Source of the DNA: an uncultured Thermoleophilia bacterium
GTDB taxonomy: Bacteria > Actinomycetota > Thermoleophilia > Gaiellales > F1-60-MAGs149
DNA: 8,201 bases
NCBI GenBank assembly: GCA_902806305.1
Contig: CADCWC010000177.1
Span: forward strand, 1 to 8,201
Reading direction: 5' to 3'
Both the position numbers and the translations under genes were made by a program. The notes below the pieces were generated by a model. It saw only the letters and a list, made by a program, of their open reading frames with translations, had not been told where the DNA came from and ran no database searches. Positions 1 through 5,821 of the stretch are shown here, piece by piece (the stretch's first letter is position 1; every line of letters begins with the position of its first letter).

Positions 1-908
1 CCGAGCGACCGGCAGAGCGCGCCCAGCACGTCCGTATGGGCCTCCGCGAGGGAGCCCGCCTCCGCGAGCGCGCGCGTGGCGGCGTGCTGCGCGAGCCGGT
101 AGCCCTCGGCGCGACGTTGGGCGGTCACGTCCTGGAACTGGGCGATGATGTGCAGCGGCCGGTCGAGTGCGTCGCGCATCAGGGCGACGTGGATCTGCAC
201 CGAGACGACGTGGCCGTCGGCGTGCCGGAAGCGCTTCTCGAGCTCGTAGGCGTCGAGCCCGCCGTCGAGCAGGCGGTGGAGGAAGAGGATGCCGCCGTCG
301 AGGTCGTCGGCGTGGGTGAGAGCCGACGGGGTGCTCGTGAGGAGCTCCGCCTCGTCGTAGCCGAGCAGCCGGCACAGCGCCCCGTTCACCCGCAGGAAGG
401 CGCCCTCGAGCGTGATCAGCGCCATGCCCACCGCCGCGTCGTCGAAGGCCCGGGCGGCGAGGTCGTGACTCTCACGCAGCGCGTTCTCGGCGCGCTTGCG
501 CTCGACCGCGTACCGGATCGAGCGGGCCACGAGGGCCCCGTCGAGCCGGCCTTTCAGAAGGTAGTCCTGCGCCCCCGCGCCCATCGCCTCGATGCCGAGG
601 GCGGCATCGTCCTGGCCGCTCAGCACCACGATCGGCACGGTCGGGTCGGCCGCACGGATGACGTGGACGGCGTCGAGCCGCCTCGCGTCGGGCAGCGAGA
701 GGTCCACGAGGACGCACAGCGGCCGCCGCTCGAGCATGCGGGCCCGAGCGTCGGCGAGCCGCGTGCAGACGTGGACCGGCGGCGCGTCCGGCCAGCCGTC
801 CTCCAGCAGCAGCTCGAACAGCCGGGCGTCCGCCCGGTTGTCCTCGACGAGGAGCAGGCCCTCGCCCTCGCCGACCGCGGCGAGGAACGTCGGCGGCGCG
901 ACCGTCAC
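1..908 (-). CDS. Receiver-PAS-GAF signalling protein (probable hybrid sensor), 3' end cut off
   Basis: Reading leftward from GTG at 908 gives 302 open codons that run off the window edge. Residues 15-135 are a response-regulator receiver: acidic pair E22/D23, phospho-acceptor D69 in LVDLSLPD, S97 in VVLSG and K119 in YLLKG, so all key positions are present. A short helix (YAVERKRAENAL) leads into a PAS domain at about 145-270, with typical features such as FLRVNGALCRLLGYDEAELL and the closing IIAQFQDVTAQRRAE. The last residues (HAATRALAEAGSLAEAHTDVLGALCRSL) look like the first helix of a GAF domain. Histidine kinase, SpoIIE phosphatase or GGDEF outputs often follow such an arrangement, but the output module lies outside the window. 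The GTG overlaps the TGA of the upstream response regulator (GTGA), so the two are probably translationally coupled. It is cytoplasmic, with no membrane segment in the visible part. Confidence 0.88.
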   Translation of the reverse strand, partial: MTVAPPTFLAAVGEGEGLLLVEDNRADARLFELLLEDGWPDAPPVHVCTRLADARARMLERRPLCVLVDLSLPDARRLDAVHVIRAADPTVPIVVLSGQDDAALGIEAMGAGAQDYLLKGRLDGALVARSIRYAVERKRAENALRESHDLAARAFDDAAVGMALITLEGAFLRVNGALCRLLGYDEAELLTSTPSALTHADDLDGGILFLHRLLDGGLDAYELEKRFRHADGHVVSVQIHVALMRDALDRPLHIIAQFQDVTAQRRAEGYRLAQHAATRALAEAGSLAEAHTDVLGALCRSL

Positions 909-1297
909 CGACGTCCGAGGATGGCCTGGACCCGGGCGGCGAGCTCCTGTGGGCTGAACGGCTTCTTGACGTAGTCGTCGGCACCGGTCTCGAACCCCCG
1001 CGCCACGTCGGCCTCCTGGGCCCGGGCCGTGAGCAGGATGACCGGCATGGCGCGCGTGGTCTCGTCGGCGCGGATCCGCCGCGTCACCTCGTAGCCGTCG
1101 AGCTTCGGCATGCTGACGTCGAGCAGGGCGAGCGCGGGCCGGTGCTCCAGCGCCAGCGCCAGCGCCTCGGCGCCGTCGACGGCCGCCACGACGTCGTATC
1201 CCACCCGCTGGAGGCGGAACCCGACGAGGGCGCGGATGTCGTCGTCGTCGTCGGCGATGAGCACGAGCGGTCGGGTGGACGGGTCGGACACGGTCAC
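905..1297 (-). CDS. Single-domain response regulator (CheY/PilH-like receiver)
   Basis: The 130-residue protein is only a receiver domain with no DNA-binding output. D16/D17 bind the metal, D60 in LLDVSMPKLDG is the phosphorylation site, T90 (VILLTA) and K112 (YVKKPFSP) complete the switch set, and GADDYVKKPF is the classic family ending. The open frame extends upstream to 1381, but I chose GTG at 1297 because GAGG lies eight bases before it and the extra residues (Gly/Pro/Arg-rich) do not belong to the fold. Another in-frame GTG is two codons downstream. The stop overlaps the start of the receiver-PAS protein by four bases, so it probably passes a phosphoryl group to or from that protein. 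It lies 88 bases downstream of the glycosyltransferase, probably in the same transcript. Confidence 0.92.
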   Translation of the reverse strand: MTVSDPSTRPLVLIADDDDDIRALVGFRLQRVGYDVVAAVDGAEALALALEHRPALALLDVSMPKLDGYEVTRRIRADETTRAMPVILLTARAQEADVARGFETGADDYVKKPFSPQELAARVQAILGRR

Positions 1298-1385
1298 GGC
1301 CGGAGCCTCGGGGACGGACGCATGACGCACGTATCGGCCGCCGACCCGCCCGGGTTGAGGACCCGCCGCACCGTCCGGCACGACG

Positions 1386-2837
1386 TCACGGGTGGGACGC
1401 CGGAGCGTCCGGCAGCGGGCGGGCGGCGAGGTCGCCGAGGCCCCGCCGGTGCATCACGCCCCAGTCGGAGCGGCGGCGGGCCACGTCGACGAAGGCCATC
1501 ACGCGCATGAGGCTGATCAGCTGGCGGTAGCCGACGTTCTCGAGGACGGCGAGGACGAACAGGCGCAGGACGTCGGTGCCACGGGGGTGACGGCGGAAGG
1601 ACAGCTCCTCGAGGGCGAGGGCCGAGATGGAGAGGAAGACGCCGAGCACGACGGCCATGGTCAGGAAGGCCACGAGGAACGAGCCCGACAGGGTCCCGAG
1701 CGACCACCCGAGCGGCACGGCGAAGTAGCCGAGCACCTCGATCACCGGGCCGAGCAGCTCGAACAGCAGGAAGTACGGGCAGGCCAGGAGACCGAGCACG
1801 CCGTAGCGCGGCCTCCCCGAGACGTCGCGGTGCCGCCAGAGGGTCTCGATCAGCCCGCGCTGCCAACGACGGCGCTGGCGCGACAGGACGCGAAGGGTCT
1901 CGGGCGCCTCCGTCCAGCAGACGGGATCCGGCACGAACTCGATGCGGTAGTCCTCGCCGCGCTCGCGCAGGTAGCGGTGCAGCCGCACGACGAGCTCGAC
2001 GTCCTCGCCGACCGTGTCGACGGCGTAGCCGCCGACCGCCTCGACGAGGTCGCGCCGGAACAGCCCGAAGGCGCCGGAGATGATCAGCAGGGAGCCGAGG
2101 CGGGACCAGCCGACCCGGCCGACCAGGAAGGCCCGGAAGTACTCGACGACCTGGAGCGCGGCGAGCGGATTCCGGGGCAGCCGCACGTCGACCACGCGGC
2201 CGTGGTCGATCGTGCAGCCGTTCGCGATCCGGACGATCCCGCCGGTGGCGACCACCAGGCCCGGATCGTCCACCACCGGCTTCGCCACCCGCAGGAGGGC
2301 GTCCTCCTCCAGGATCGTGTCGGCGTCGACCGCGCAGACGTAGGGATGACGCGCCGCGTTCAGGCCGCAGTTGAGGGCGTCCGCCTTGCCGCCGTTGTCC
2401 TTGTCCACGACCCACAGGTCGGGATGTCGGCGGGAGACGTACGTCCCGCGCACGGCGGCACACGGCAGCGCGCCGCGCATCGCCTTGCGGACCGGCACGA
2501 GGTCGAAGGCCTCCGTGAGGCGGGCGAACGTCGCGTCCGTGGAGCCGTCGGAGACGACGACGACCTCGAACGTCGGATAGCGCAGCGCGAGCAGCGAGCG
2601 GACGGCGGGCACGATGCCCTCCTGCTCGTCATGGGCCGGGAGCAGCACGGAGACGGGCGGGATCAGCGGCGAGGCGAGCATCTCGTCCGTGGCGGCGTAC
2701 GACCGGCTCCGCTGGTGCTGCACGAGGCTCCGCCCGGCGATCGCCAGGAACGCGACGTAGATGACGTTCAGCACGGTGAAGTAGGTCAGCGTCAGCCACC
2801 CCAATCCCGTCAGCAGCTGCTCGGCGACGGACCGCAT
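1386..2837 (-). CDS. Membrane family-2 glycosyltransferase (polysaccharide synthase-like)
   Basis: The protein has 483 residues. An N-terminal membrane segment (about 14-36) is followed by a cytoplasmic GT-A domain: PAHDEQEG (67-74), VVSDGS (94-99), KADALN (151-156), the DAD metal/UDP-sugar motif (171-173), GED (277-279, the catalytic-base position) and QRRRW (321-325, the Q-x-x-R-W motif of processive synthases). Three or four more hydrophobic segments follow at about 345-370, 375-408 and 424-450. This is the architecture of cellulose/hyaluronan/poly-N-acetylglucosamine synthase relatives, which build a beta-linked polymer from nucleotide sugars and pass it through the membrane. The sugar cannot be read from the sequence. 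ATG at 2837 shares one base with the TGA of the HEAT gene (TGATG), so translation is probably coupled; I see no strong ribosome binding site. There is no PilZ domain, so direct c-di-GMP control is not suggested. Confidence 0.93.
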   Translation of the reverse strand: MRSVAEQLLTGLGWLTLTYFTVLNVIYVAFLAIAGRSLVQHQRSRSYAATDEMLASPLIPPVSVLLPAHDEQEGIVPAVRSLLALRYPTFEVVVVSDGSTDATFARLTEAFDLVPVRKAMRGALPCAAVRGTYVSRRHPDLWVVDKDNGGKADALNCGLNAARHPYVCAVDADTILEEDALLRVAKPVVDDPGLVVATGGIVRIANGCTIDHGRVVDVRLPRNPLAALQVVEYFRAFLVGRVGWSRLGSLLIISGAFGLFRRDLVEAVGGYAVDTVGEDVELVVRLHRYLRERGEDYRIEFVPDPVCWTEAPETLRVLSRQRRRWQRGLIETLWRHRDVSGRPRYGVLGLLACPYFLLFELLGPVIEVLGYFAVPLGWSLGTLSGSFLVAFLTMAVVLGVFLSISALALEELSFRRHPRGTDVLRLFVLAVLENVGYRQLISLMRVMAFVDVARRRSDWGVMHRRGLGDLAARPLPDAPASHP

Positions 2838-3853
2838 CAGGCCGCTCGCAGCTCGGCGAGGTCCGCGGCCTCGCGCAGGAAGCGCGCGGCCCCCGCGTCG
2901 GGGTCGACCGCGTCGAGCTCGCGCGGGTCGATCCGCAGCACGGCGTGCGCCGCCGCCTGGGCGGGCTCCGGCGCCGGGCCGGTGGCCTGTCGGAGGAGCG
3001 CCGGCACGGCGCTGGGATCGCCGATCTGACCGAGCGCGGTCGCGGCCGCGGCCCGGACGAACGGCAGTCGGTCGTCGAGCGCCTCGATCAGGACCGGGAC
3101 CGCTCCCGCGGCCCCGAGTCTGCCGAGTGCGGCGGCGGCGGCGACGCGCACGTCGGCGGAGGCGTCGCGGAGATGGCCGACGAGGAGGCCCGCGTCGCTC
3201 GCCGCGCCGACGACGCCGATCAGGTCGAGCGCGTTCCGCCGCACCTCGGCCACCACCGAGCCCGCGCAGGTCCGCAGGGCGGGCAGCGCGTCGGGCCCGA
3301 GCGCGATCAGCGCCTGGCCGGCCACCGCCCGCGGCACGGTGCCGTTCACCAGGGTGTCGATCAGCGCACCGACGGCTCGAGCCGCACCCAGGCGTCCGAG
3401 GCTCCGCGCGGCGGCGGCCCGGACGTCACGGGACGGGTCGGACAGCGCACCGAGCAGCGCGTCGACCGCGCGCGGCGAGCCGATGTCGCCGAGGGCGTGC
3501 GCGGCCCCGGCGCGGCGCCACGAGCGGCGGTGCCCGAGCCGGGCGATCGTCACGTCGAGCCGGAGGCGGTCCTCGAACCAGTCCGCGATGTGGGTGCGGG
3601 CGGTGCCGTCGAGGCTGCGGGCGTAGCGGGCGAGCAGATCCGACACGATCGCCGCATCCCGTGACGACATCACCTCGGACCCGTCGACCTCGCCGTCGAC
3701 GATCGCCAGCGCCCGTGGCCGCAGACGTCGTTCCGCCTCCGTCCGCTGCGCGTCACGCCGCCCGCCGAGGAGCCGACGCCCGACCAGCATCCCGGTCAGG
3801 GCGAGGGCCGCCACGGTGAACGCGACGCCGATGAGGAAGAGCGCCGCGATCAC
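2837..3853 (-). CDS. Membrane-anchored HEAT-repeat protein
   Basis: The protein has 338 residues. Residues 2-24 form one hydrophobic segment, followed by GRRLLGGRR; by the positive-inside rule this leaves the rest in the cytoplasm. From about residue 108 there are six or seven HEAT/PBS-lyase-type repeats of about 31 residues, with the recurring pattern VRAAAARSLGRLG..AVGALI (for example near 142-160, 234-255 and 266-287). Such repeats make a curved helical solenoid that binds other proteins; no catalytic residues are evident. The start is GTG at 3853, without a clear ribosome binding site, and it overlaps the stop of a 15-codon frame upstream (GTGA). Its stop touches the glycosyltransferase start. 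I infer a scaffold or regulator for the synthase. Resemblance to phycobilin lyases is only at the repeat level. Confidence 0.88.
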   Translation of the reverse strand: MIAALFLIGVAFTVAALALTGMLVGRRLLGGRRDAQRTEAERRLRPRALAIVDGEVDGSEVMSSRDAAIVSDLLARYARSLDGTARTHIADWFEDRLRLDVTIARLGHRRSWRRAGAAHALGDIGSPRAVDALLGALSDPSRDVRAAAARSLGRLGAARAVGALIDTLVNGTVPRAVAGQALIALGPDALPALRTCAGSVVAEVRRNALDLIGVVGAASDAGLLVGHLRDASADVRVAAAAALGRLGAAGAVPVLIEALDDRLPFVRAAAATALGQIGDPSAVPALLRQATGPAPEPAQAAAHAVLRIDPRELDAVDPDAGAARFLREAADLAELRAA

Positions 3854-3897
3854 CGCGGGGCGACGCGCGCAGCCGCGATCCGAGAGCCGTCAGCCAT
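3850..3897 (-). CDS. Possible 15-codon leader ORF before the HEAT gene
   Basis: An ATG at 3897 opens a frame encoding MADGSRIAAARVAPR, whose TGA (3852-3850) overlaps the GTG of the HEAT gene as GTGA. An in-frame stop lies two codons upstream of the ATG, so this is a closed short ORF. The HEAT GTG lacks a visible Shine-Dalgarno sequence, so ribosomes ending on the short frame could restart there. A perfect 12-bp hairpin lies just upstream. The peptide is Ala/Arg-rich but has no run of a single amino acid that would suggest classical attenuation. An ORF this short can easily arise by chance; the exact overlap is the only positive evidence. Confidence 0.3.
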   Translation of the reverse strand: MADGSRIAAARVAPR

Positions 3898-3901
3898 GCG
3901 T

Positions 3902-3929
3902 CAGCTATCGGCACGCATGCCGATAGCTG
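3902..3929. repeat. Perfect 12-bp inverted repeat (hairpin or operator)
   Basis: The arms CAGCTATCGGCA (3902-3913) and TGCCGATAGCTG (3918-3929) are exact reverse complements around a four-base centre, CGCA. The site lies 26 bases after the stop of the 62-residue gene and about 50 bases before the HEAT start, both on the minus strand. It could be a terminator for the small gene, but no T-run follows on either strand. Alternatively it could be an operator, or an RNA hairpin in the HEAT operon leader. On the minus strand, GATAGC within the right-hand arm ends six bases before the ATG of the short leader ORF, so it may overlap a weak -10 element. Confidence 0.65.
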
Positions 3930-3954
3930 GAGCACGGGCGACGGCGGCGCGGCC

Positions 3955-4143
3955 CTACTGCGGCAGGTAGACGTACGGGTGCGCGAACACCTCGCGCGCC
4001 CGGTCGGGCCGGACGGGCACACAGATGGGCTCCGTGCCCGCCGCGGGGTGGACGTGCAGCTCGACCGAGTCGGTGACGTCGTTCCAGACCAGGCTGACGA
4101 GGTCGCCGGTGTCGGTCCTGCGGCTGTCCAGCTCGCGAATCAT
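3955..4143 (-). CDS. Small conserved-looking hypothetical protein, 62 aa
   Basis: ATG at 4143 follows AGGAGG (4153-4148) with four bases between, which is the best ribosome binding site in the window. The third codon position is almost always G or C, as expected for a real gene here. The protein is soluble, with an alternating pattern (LVSLVWNDVTDSVELHVHP) that suggests a small beta sheet, and it ends AREVFAHPYVYLPQ. I recall similar short actinobacterial proteins with a W-x-D beta strand and an AFxHPxAY ending, but I cannot name a family or function. It is separated from the HEAT gene by about 100 bases and a strong hairpin, so it may be its own transcript. Confidence 0.75.
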   Translation of the reverse strand: MIRELDSRRTDTGDLVSLVWNDVTDSVELHVHPAAGTEPICVPVRPDRAREVFAHPYVYLPQ

Positions 4144-4147
4144 GGGT

Positions 4148-4153
4148 CCTCCT
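4148..4153 (-). promoter_or_regulatory. Strong Shine-Dalgarno of the 62-aa gene
   Basis: On the minus strand AGGAGG lies four bases before the ATG at 4143. It fixes the start of the small gene and contrasts with the weak or absent ribosome binding sites of most other genes in the window. Confidence 0.8.
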
Positions 4154-4163
4154 CGGTCGGTCG

Positions 4164-4182
4164 ACCGGTCGCTCGGACCGGT
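4164..4182. repeat. Inverted repeat in the leader of the 62-aa gene
   Basis: ACCGGTC (4164-4170) and GACCGGT (4176-4182) are a 7-bp inverted repeat with a five-base centre, overlapped by a second palindrome, CGGTCGACCG (4158-4167). The stretch is made of repeated GGTC/GACC units just upstream of the ribosome binding site. It could be an operator or an mRNA structure; short palindromes of this kind also arise by chance in GC-rich DNA. Confidence 0.4.
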
Positions 4183-4465
4183 GTGGATCTATCGGTAGGT
4201 AGGGGCGGTCCGAGAAGACCTCGGCGCCGGTGGGCGCGGCGGCACGACCATCGGCCGTCACGGGGTGGTTCGCACCGGACAACGACCTGAGCCGACGCGG
4301 CGTTCCGTCCGGGCGCGTCCGTTGGGGAACCGTGACCGACGGCATGGGCGTCGTCGGCGACCCGTGAGCGAGGCGTCGTGCGGGATCGCCGGTCCGACGC
4401 GCCTCGGCGGGCCCGGGACGGCGGCAGCGCGTTTCGACCCGCGCGCGACCGGGATAGCGAGGGTC

Positions 4466-4705
4466 ATGACCGATGACACCGATCGCACCCCCGACGAGGC
4501 CCGGCCGCCCGCCGCCGCGCCCGTCAACCCGCTGAACGACCCGACCTCGGCGTCGGACGGCGACTCCCTGCTGAATCCCGCCCGCACCGGCCTGGCCGAC
4601 GGCGCGAGCGACGAGGCCGGCACGTCGACGCGGCCGGAGCGCACCTCCACGTCGCGGTCGGGCGGTGCGGGCGCGCAGATCGAGGAGCCGCCCACGCCGT
4701 CGTAG
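4466..4705 (+). CDS. Small acidic, probably disordered protein, 79 aa
   Basis: The protein starts MTDDTDRTPDEARPP and is rich in Asp, Glu, Pro, Ser, Thr and Ala. It has no hydrophobic core, Cys or membrane segment, and ends GAQIEEPPTPS. Almost every third codon position is G or C and the frame is clean from ATG to TAG, which favours real coding over the competing Arg/Ser-rich antisense frame. The same frame is open upstream to 4265, but that extension has Arg-rich non-coding character, and GAGGG sits two bases before ATG 4466 (a tight spacing). I do not recognise a family. It might be a stress-related hydrophilic protein, but nothing in the sequence proves this. It lies just upstream of argF, separated by 61 bases containing the argF promoter. 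Confidence 0.6.
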   Translation: MTDDTDRTPDEARPPAAAPVNPLNDPTSASDGDSLLNPARTGLADGASDEAGTSTRPERTSTSRSGGAGAQIEEPPTPS

Positions 4706-4730
4706 GGGCGCTGCGCCCGGGCGGCGCTCC

Positions 4731-4768
4731 GTTGCATGACTATGCACACGTCGGTATAGTCATGCAAT
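4731..4768 (+). promoter_or_regulatory. Perfect inverted repeat resembling paired ArgR boxes at the argF start
   Basis: TTGCATGACTAT (4732-4743) and ATAGTCATGCAA (4756-4767) are exact 12-bp reverse complements with a 12-base spacer. Read as 18-bp ARG boxes, the first (4731-4748) has perfect half-sites TGCAT and ATGCA four bases apart. The second (4751-4768) keeps ATGCA but has GGTAT as its left half. The boxes are two bases apart, close to the tandem-box spacing bound by hexameric ArgR, and actinobacterial ARG boxes of the TGCAT-N4-ATGCA kind are known to me from recall. The gene immediately downstream is an arginine-biosynthesis gene, so repression by ArgR with arginine is the natural inference. 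Another palindromic repressor cannot be excluded. Confidence 0.65.
4732..4767 (+). promoter_or_regulatory. argF core promoter with leaderless start
   Basis: TTGCAT (4732-4737, three of six matches to TTGACA) and TATAGT (4755-4760, five of six matches to TATAAT) are separated by exactly 17 bases. Six bases then lead to the A of the argF ATG at 4767, the normal position of +1. The transcript would therefore begin at the start codon, with no leader. No Shine-Dalgarno precedes this ATG, which fits. Both promoter boxes lie inside the inverted repeat, so a bound repressor would block RNA polymerase. Confidence 0.65.
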
Positions 4769-5759
4769 GCAGTCGGCGATGGACCATCGACGTGGGGCTC
4801 ACCTGCGGACGCTCGAGGACCTCGACGCCGACGAGCTGATGGCGCTGCTCCGGCTCGCGGCCGAGCTCAAGTCCGACCATCACGCGCACAGCGTCGCCCT
4901 CCGCGGCCGGACCGTGCTGCTGCAGTTCGACCGGCCCTCGACGCGCACCCGGCTGTCGTTCGAGGCCGCCGTGGCGCGCCTCGGCGGCGCCACGAGCTTC
5001 GTGGCGGGCGGCGACGCCCCGCTCGGCGTGCGGGAGCCGATCCGCGACCTGGCCCGCGTCGCGTCGCGGTACTGCGCCGCCGTCGTGCTGCGGACCGGCG
5101 CCCAGGCCACCGTCGACGAGTTCGCCTCCTGGTCGGCCGTGCCCGTCATCAACGGGCTCACGGACAGGCATCACCCGGTCCAGGCGCTCGCAGACCTGCA
5201 GACCCTGACCGAGCGCTTCGGCGGCGCCACGGGCCTCGACCTGGCCTTCGTCGGCGACGGAGGCTCGAACATCGCCCACTCGCTCATCCAGGCGTGTGCG
5301 CTCGTCGGCGCCTGGCTGCGCATCGCCTGCCCGGCGGGACATGCGCCGGACCCCGCCATCCTGGCCGCGGGGCAGGCCCGCGCGGCGGACGCGGGCGGAC
5401 AGGTCGTGCTGCTCGACGAGCCGCGCGAGGCCGTGGCCGGCGTGCAGGCCGTCTACACCGACGTCTTCGTCTCCATGGGCGAGGAGGACCGGCGGCAGGA
5501 GAAGCTCGCGACGCTCGCGCCGTACCGGGTCACGACGGAGCTGTTCGAGCTCGCCGCCGCGGACGCCGTCTTCCTCCACTGCCTGCCGGCCCACCGGGGC
5601 GAGGAGGTCGACGACGAGGTGCTCGAGGGCCCGCGCTCCGCAGTCTGGGACCAGGCCGAGAACCGGCTGCACACCGCCGCGGCGCTCCTCGTGACGCTGC
5701 TCGGCCGCGGGACCGACGGCGGGGACGACGACGACGCGTTCGGGCTCGACATCGTCTGA
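4767..5759 (+). CDS. argF: Ornithine carbamoyltransferase
   Basis: The enzyme transfers the carbamoyl group of carbamoyl phosphate to L-ornithine, giving citrulline, the sixth step of arginine synthesis in the cytoplasm; the active enzyme is a trimer. The carbamoyl-phosphate loop STRTR is at 58-62 and HPVQ at 136-139. The ornithine-side domain shows FVGDGGSNIAHSL (161-173), SMG at 236-238 and HCLPAHRG at 271-278 with the catalytic Cys272. SMG and HCLP favour ornithine over aspartate carbamoyltransferase. At 330 residues it is slightly longer than usual, with an acidic tail (GGDDDDAFGLDIV). The ATG at 4767 is chosen because it sits six bases after a good -10 box; another in-frame ATG is at 4779. 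Unusual for argF, no other arginine gene lies alongside. Confidence 0.95.
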   Translation: MQSAMDHRRGAHLRTLEDLDADELMALLRLAAELKSDHHAHSVALRGRTVLLQFDRPSTRTRLSFEAAVARLGGATSFVAGGDAPLGVREPIRDLARVASRYCAAVVLRTGAQATVDEFASWSAVPVINGLTDRHHPVQALADLQTLTERFGGATGLDLAFVGDGGSNIAHSLIQACALVGAWLRIACPAGHAPDPAILAAGQARAADAGGQVVLLDEPREAVAGVQAVYTDVFVSMGEEDRRQEKLATLAPYRVTTELFELAAADAVFLHCLPAHRGEEVDDEVLEGPRSAVWDQAENRLHTAAALLVTLLGRGTDGGDDDDAFGLDIV

Positions 5760-5766
5760 CGCCGGC

Positions 5767-5804
5767 CAGGCCCGCGCGCCCGGAGGCCCCCGCCTGCGGG
5801 CCTG
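5767..5804. terminator. GC-rich stem-loop between argF and the E1 alpha gene
   Basis: CAGGCCCGC (5767-5775) and GCGGGCCTG (5796-5804) pair perfectly over nine bases, and an inner AGGC/GCCT stem (5784-5787 with 5792-5795) stacks next to the right-hand arm. It begins eight bases after the argF stop, where a terminator would be expected, but no T-run follows. It may be a weak intrinsic terminator or an RNA structure that uncouples the two genes. Confidence 0.45.
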
Positions 5805-5821
5805 TGCCAGAATCGGGCCCC

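Larger units (their letters stand above)
4144..4465. other. Divergent intergenic region of about 320 bases
   Basis: This stretch separates the minus-strand 62-residue gene from the plus-strand 79-residue gene and must hold the promoters of both. On the minus strand, CGATAGAT near 4195-4188 is a possible -10 element about 45 bases before the small gene. On the plus strand, GTTT (4431-4434) and GGGATA (4451-4456), 16 bases apart, recall a stress-sigma spacing, but the second box deviates from GGGTAT, so I do not call it. The open frames crossing the region give Arg/Pro/Ser-rich translations and look non-coding. Confidence 0.5.

Noticed and set aside
36..974. 312-codon plus-strand frame opposite the receiver-PAS gene
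   Set aside because: Low-complexity Arg/Glu/Val-rich translation; the opposite strand encodes intact receiver and PAS domains.
1344..1365. ACCCG/CGGGT/ACCCG segments between the glycosyltransferase and response regulator, possibly alternative hairpins
   Set aside because: Five-base stems in GC-rich DNA are expected by chance, and no T-run makes either a terminator.
1298..1381. Longer start for the single-domain response regulator
   Set aside because: The extra 28 residues are not part of a receiver fold, and GAGG is well placed for GTG 1297.
1392..3029. 545-codon open frame on the plus strand, opposite the glycosyltransferase gene
   Set aside because: The translation is rich in Arg, Glu, Gly, His and Asp without domains. 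It mirrors the GC-biased third positions of the real minus-strand gene, whose motifs are unmistakable.
4431..4456. GTTT-N16-GGGATA as a general-stress sigma-factor promoter for the 79-residue gene
   Set aside because: The second box differs from GGGTAT at its last three bases, so the match is too weak.
4706..4718. GGGCGC-T-GCGCCC after the 79-residue gene as a terminator
   Set aside because: The symmetric centre leaves no room for a loop except with a four-base stem, and no T-run follows.
4258..4737. Minus-strand frame starting at the left arm of the argF inverted repeat, as if divergent from argF
   Set aside because: The symmetry of the repeat creates a -10-like box and an ATG on the other strand. 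The product is Ser/Arg/Pro-rich, and the opposing 79-residue frame has better coding composition.
5294..5821. N-terminal extension of the E1 alpha frame into argF
   Set aside because: The extra 176 codons overlap argF in another frame, are Arg/Gly-rich and do not match the E1 alpha family; ATG 5822 gives the normal length.
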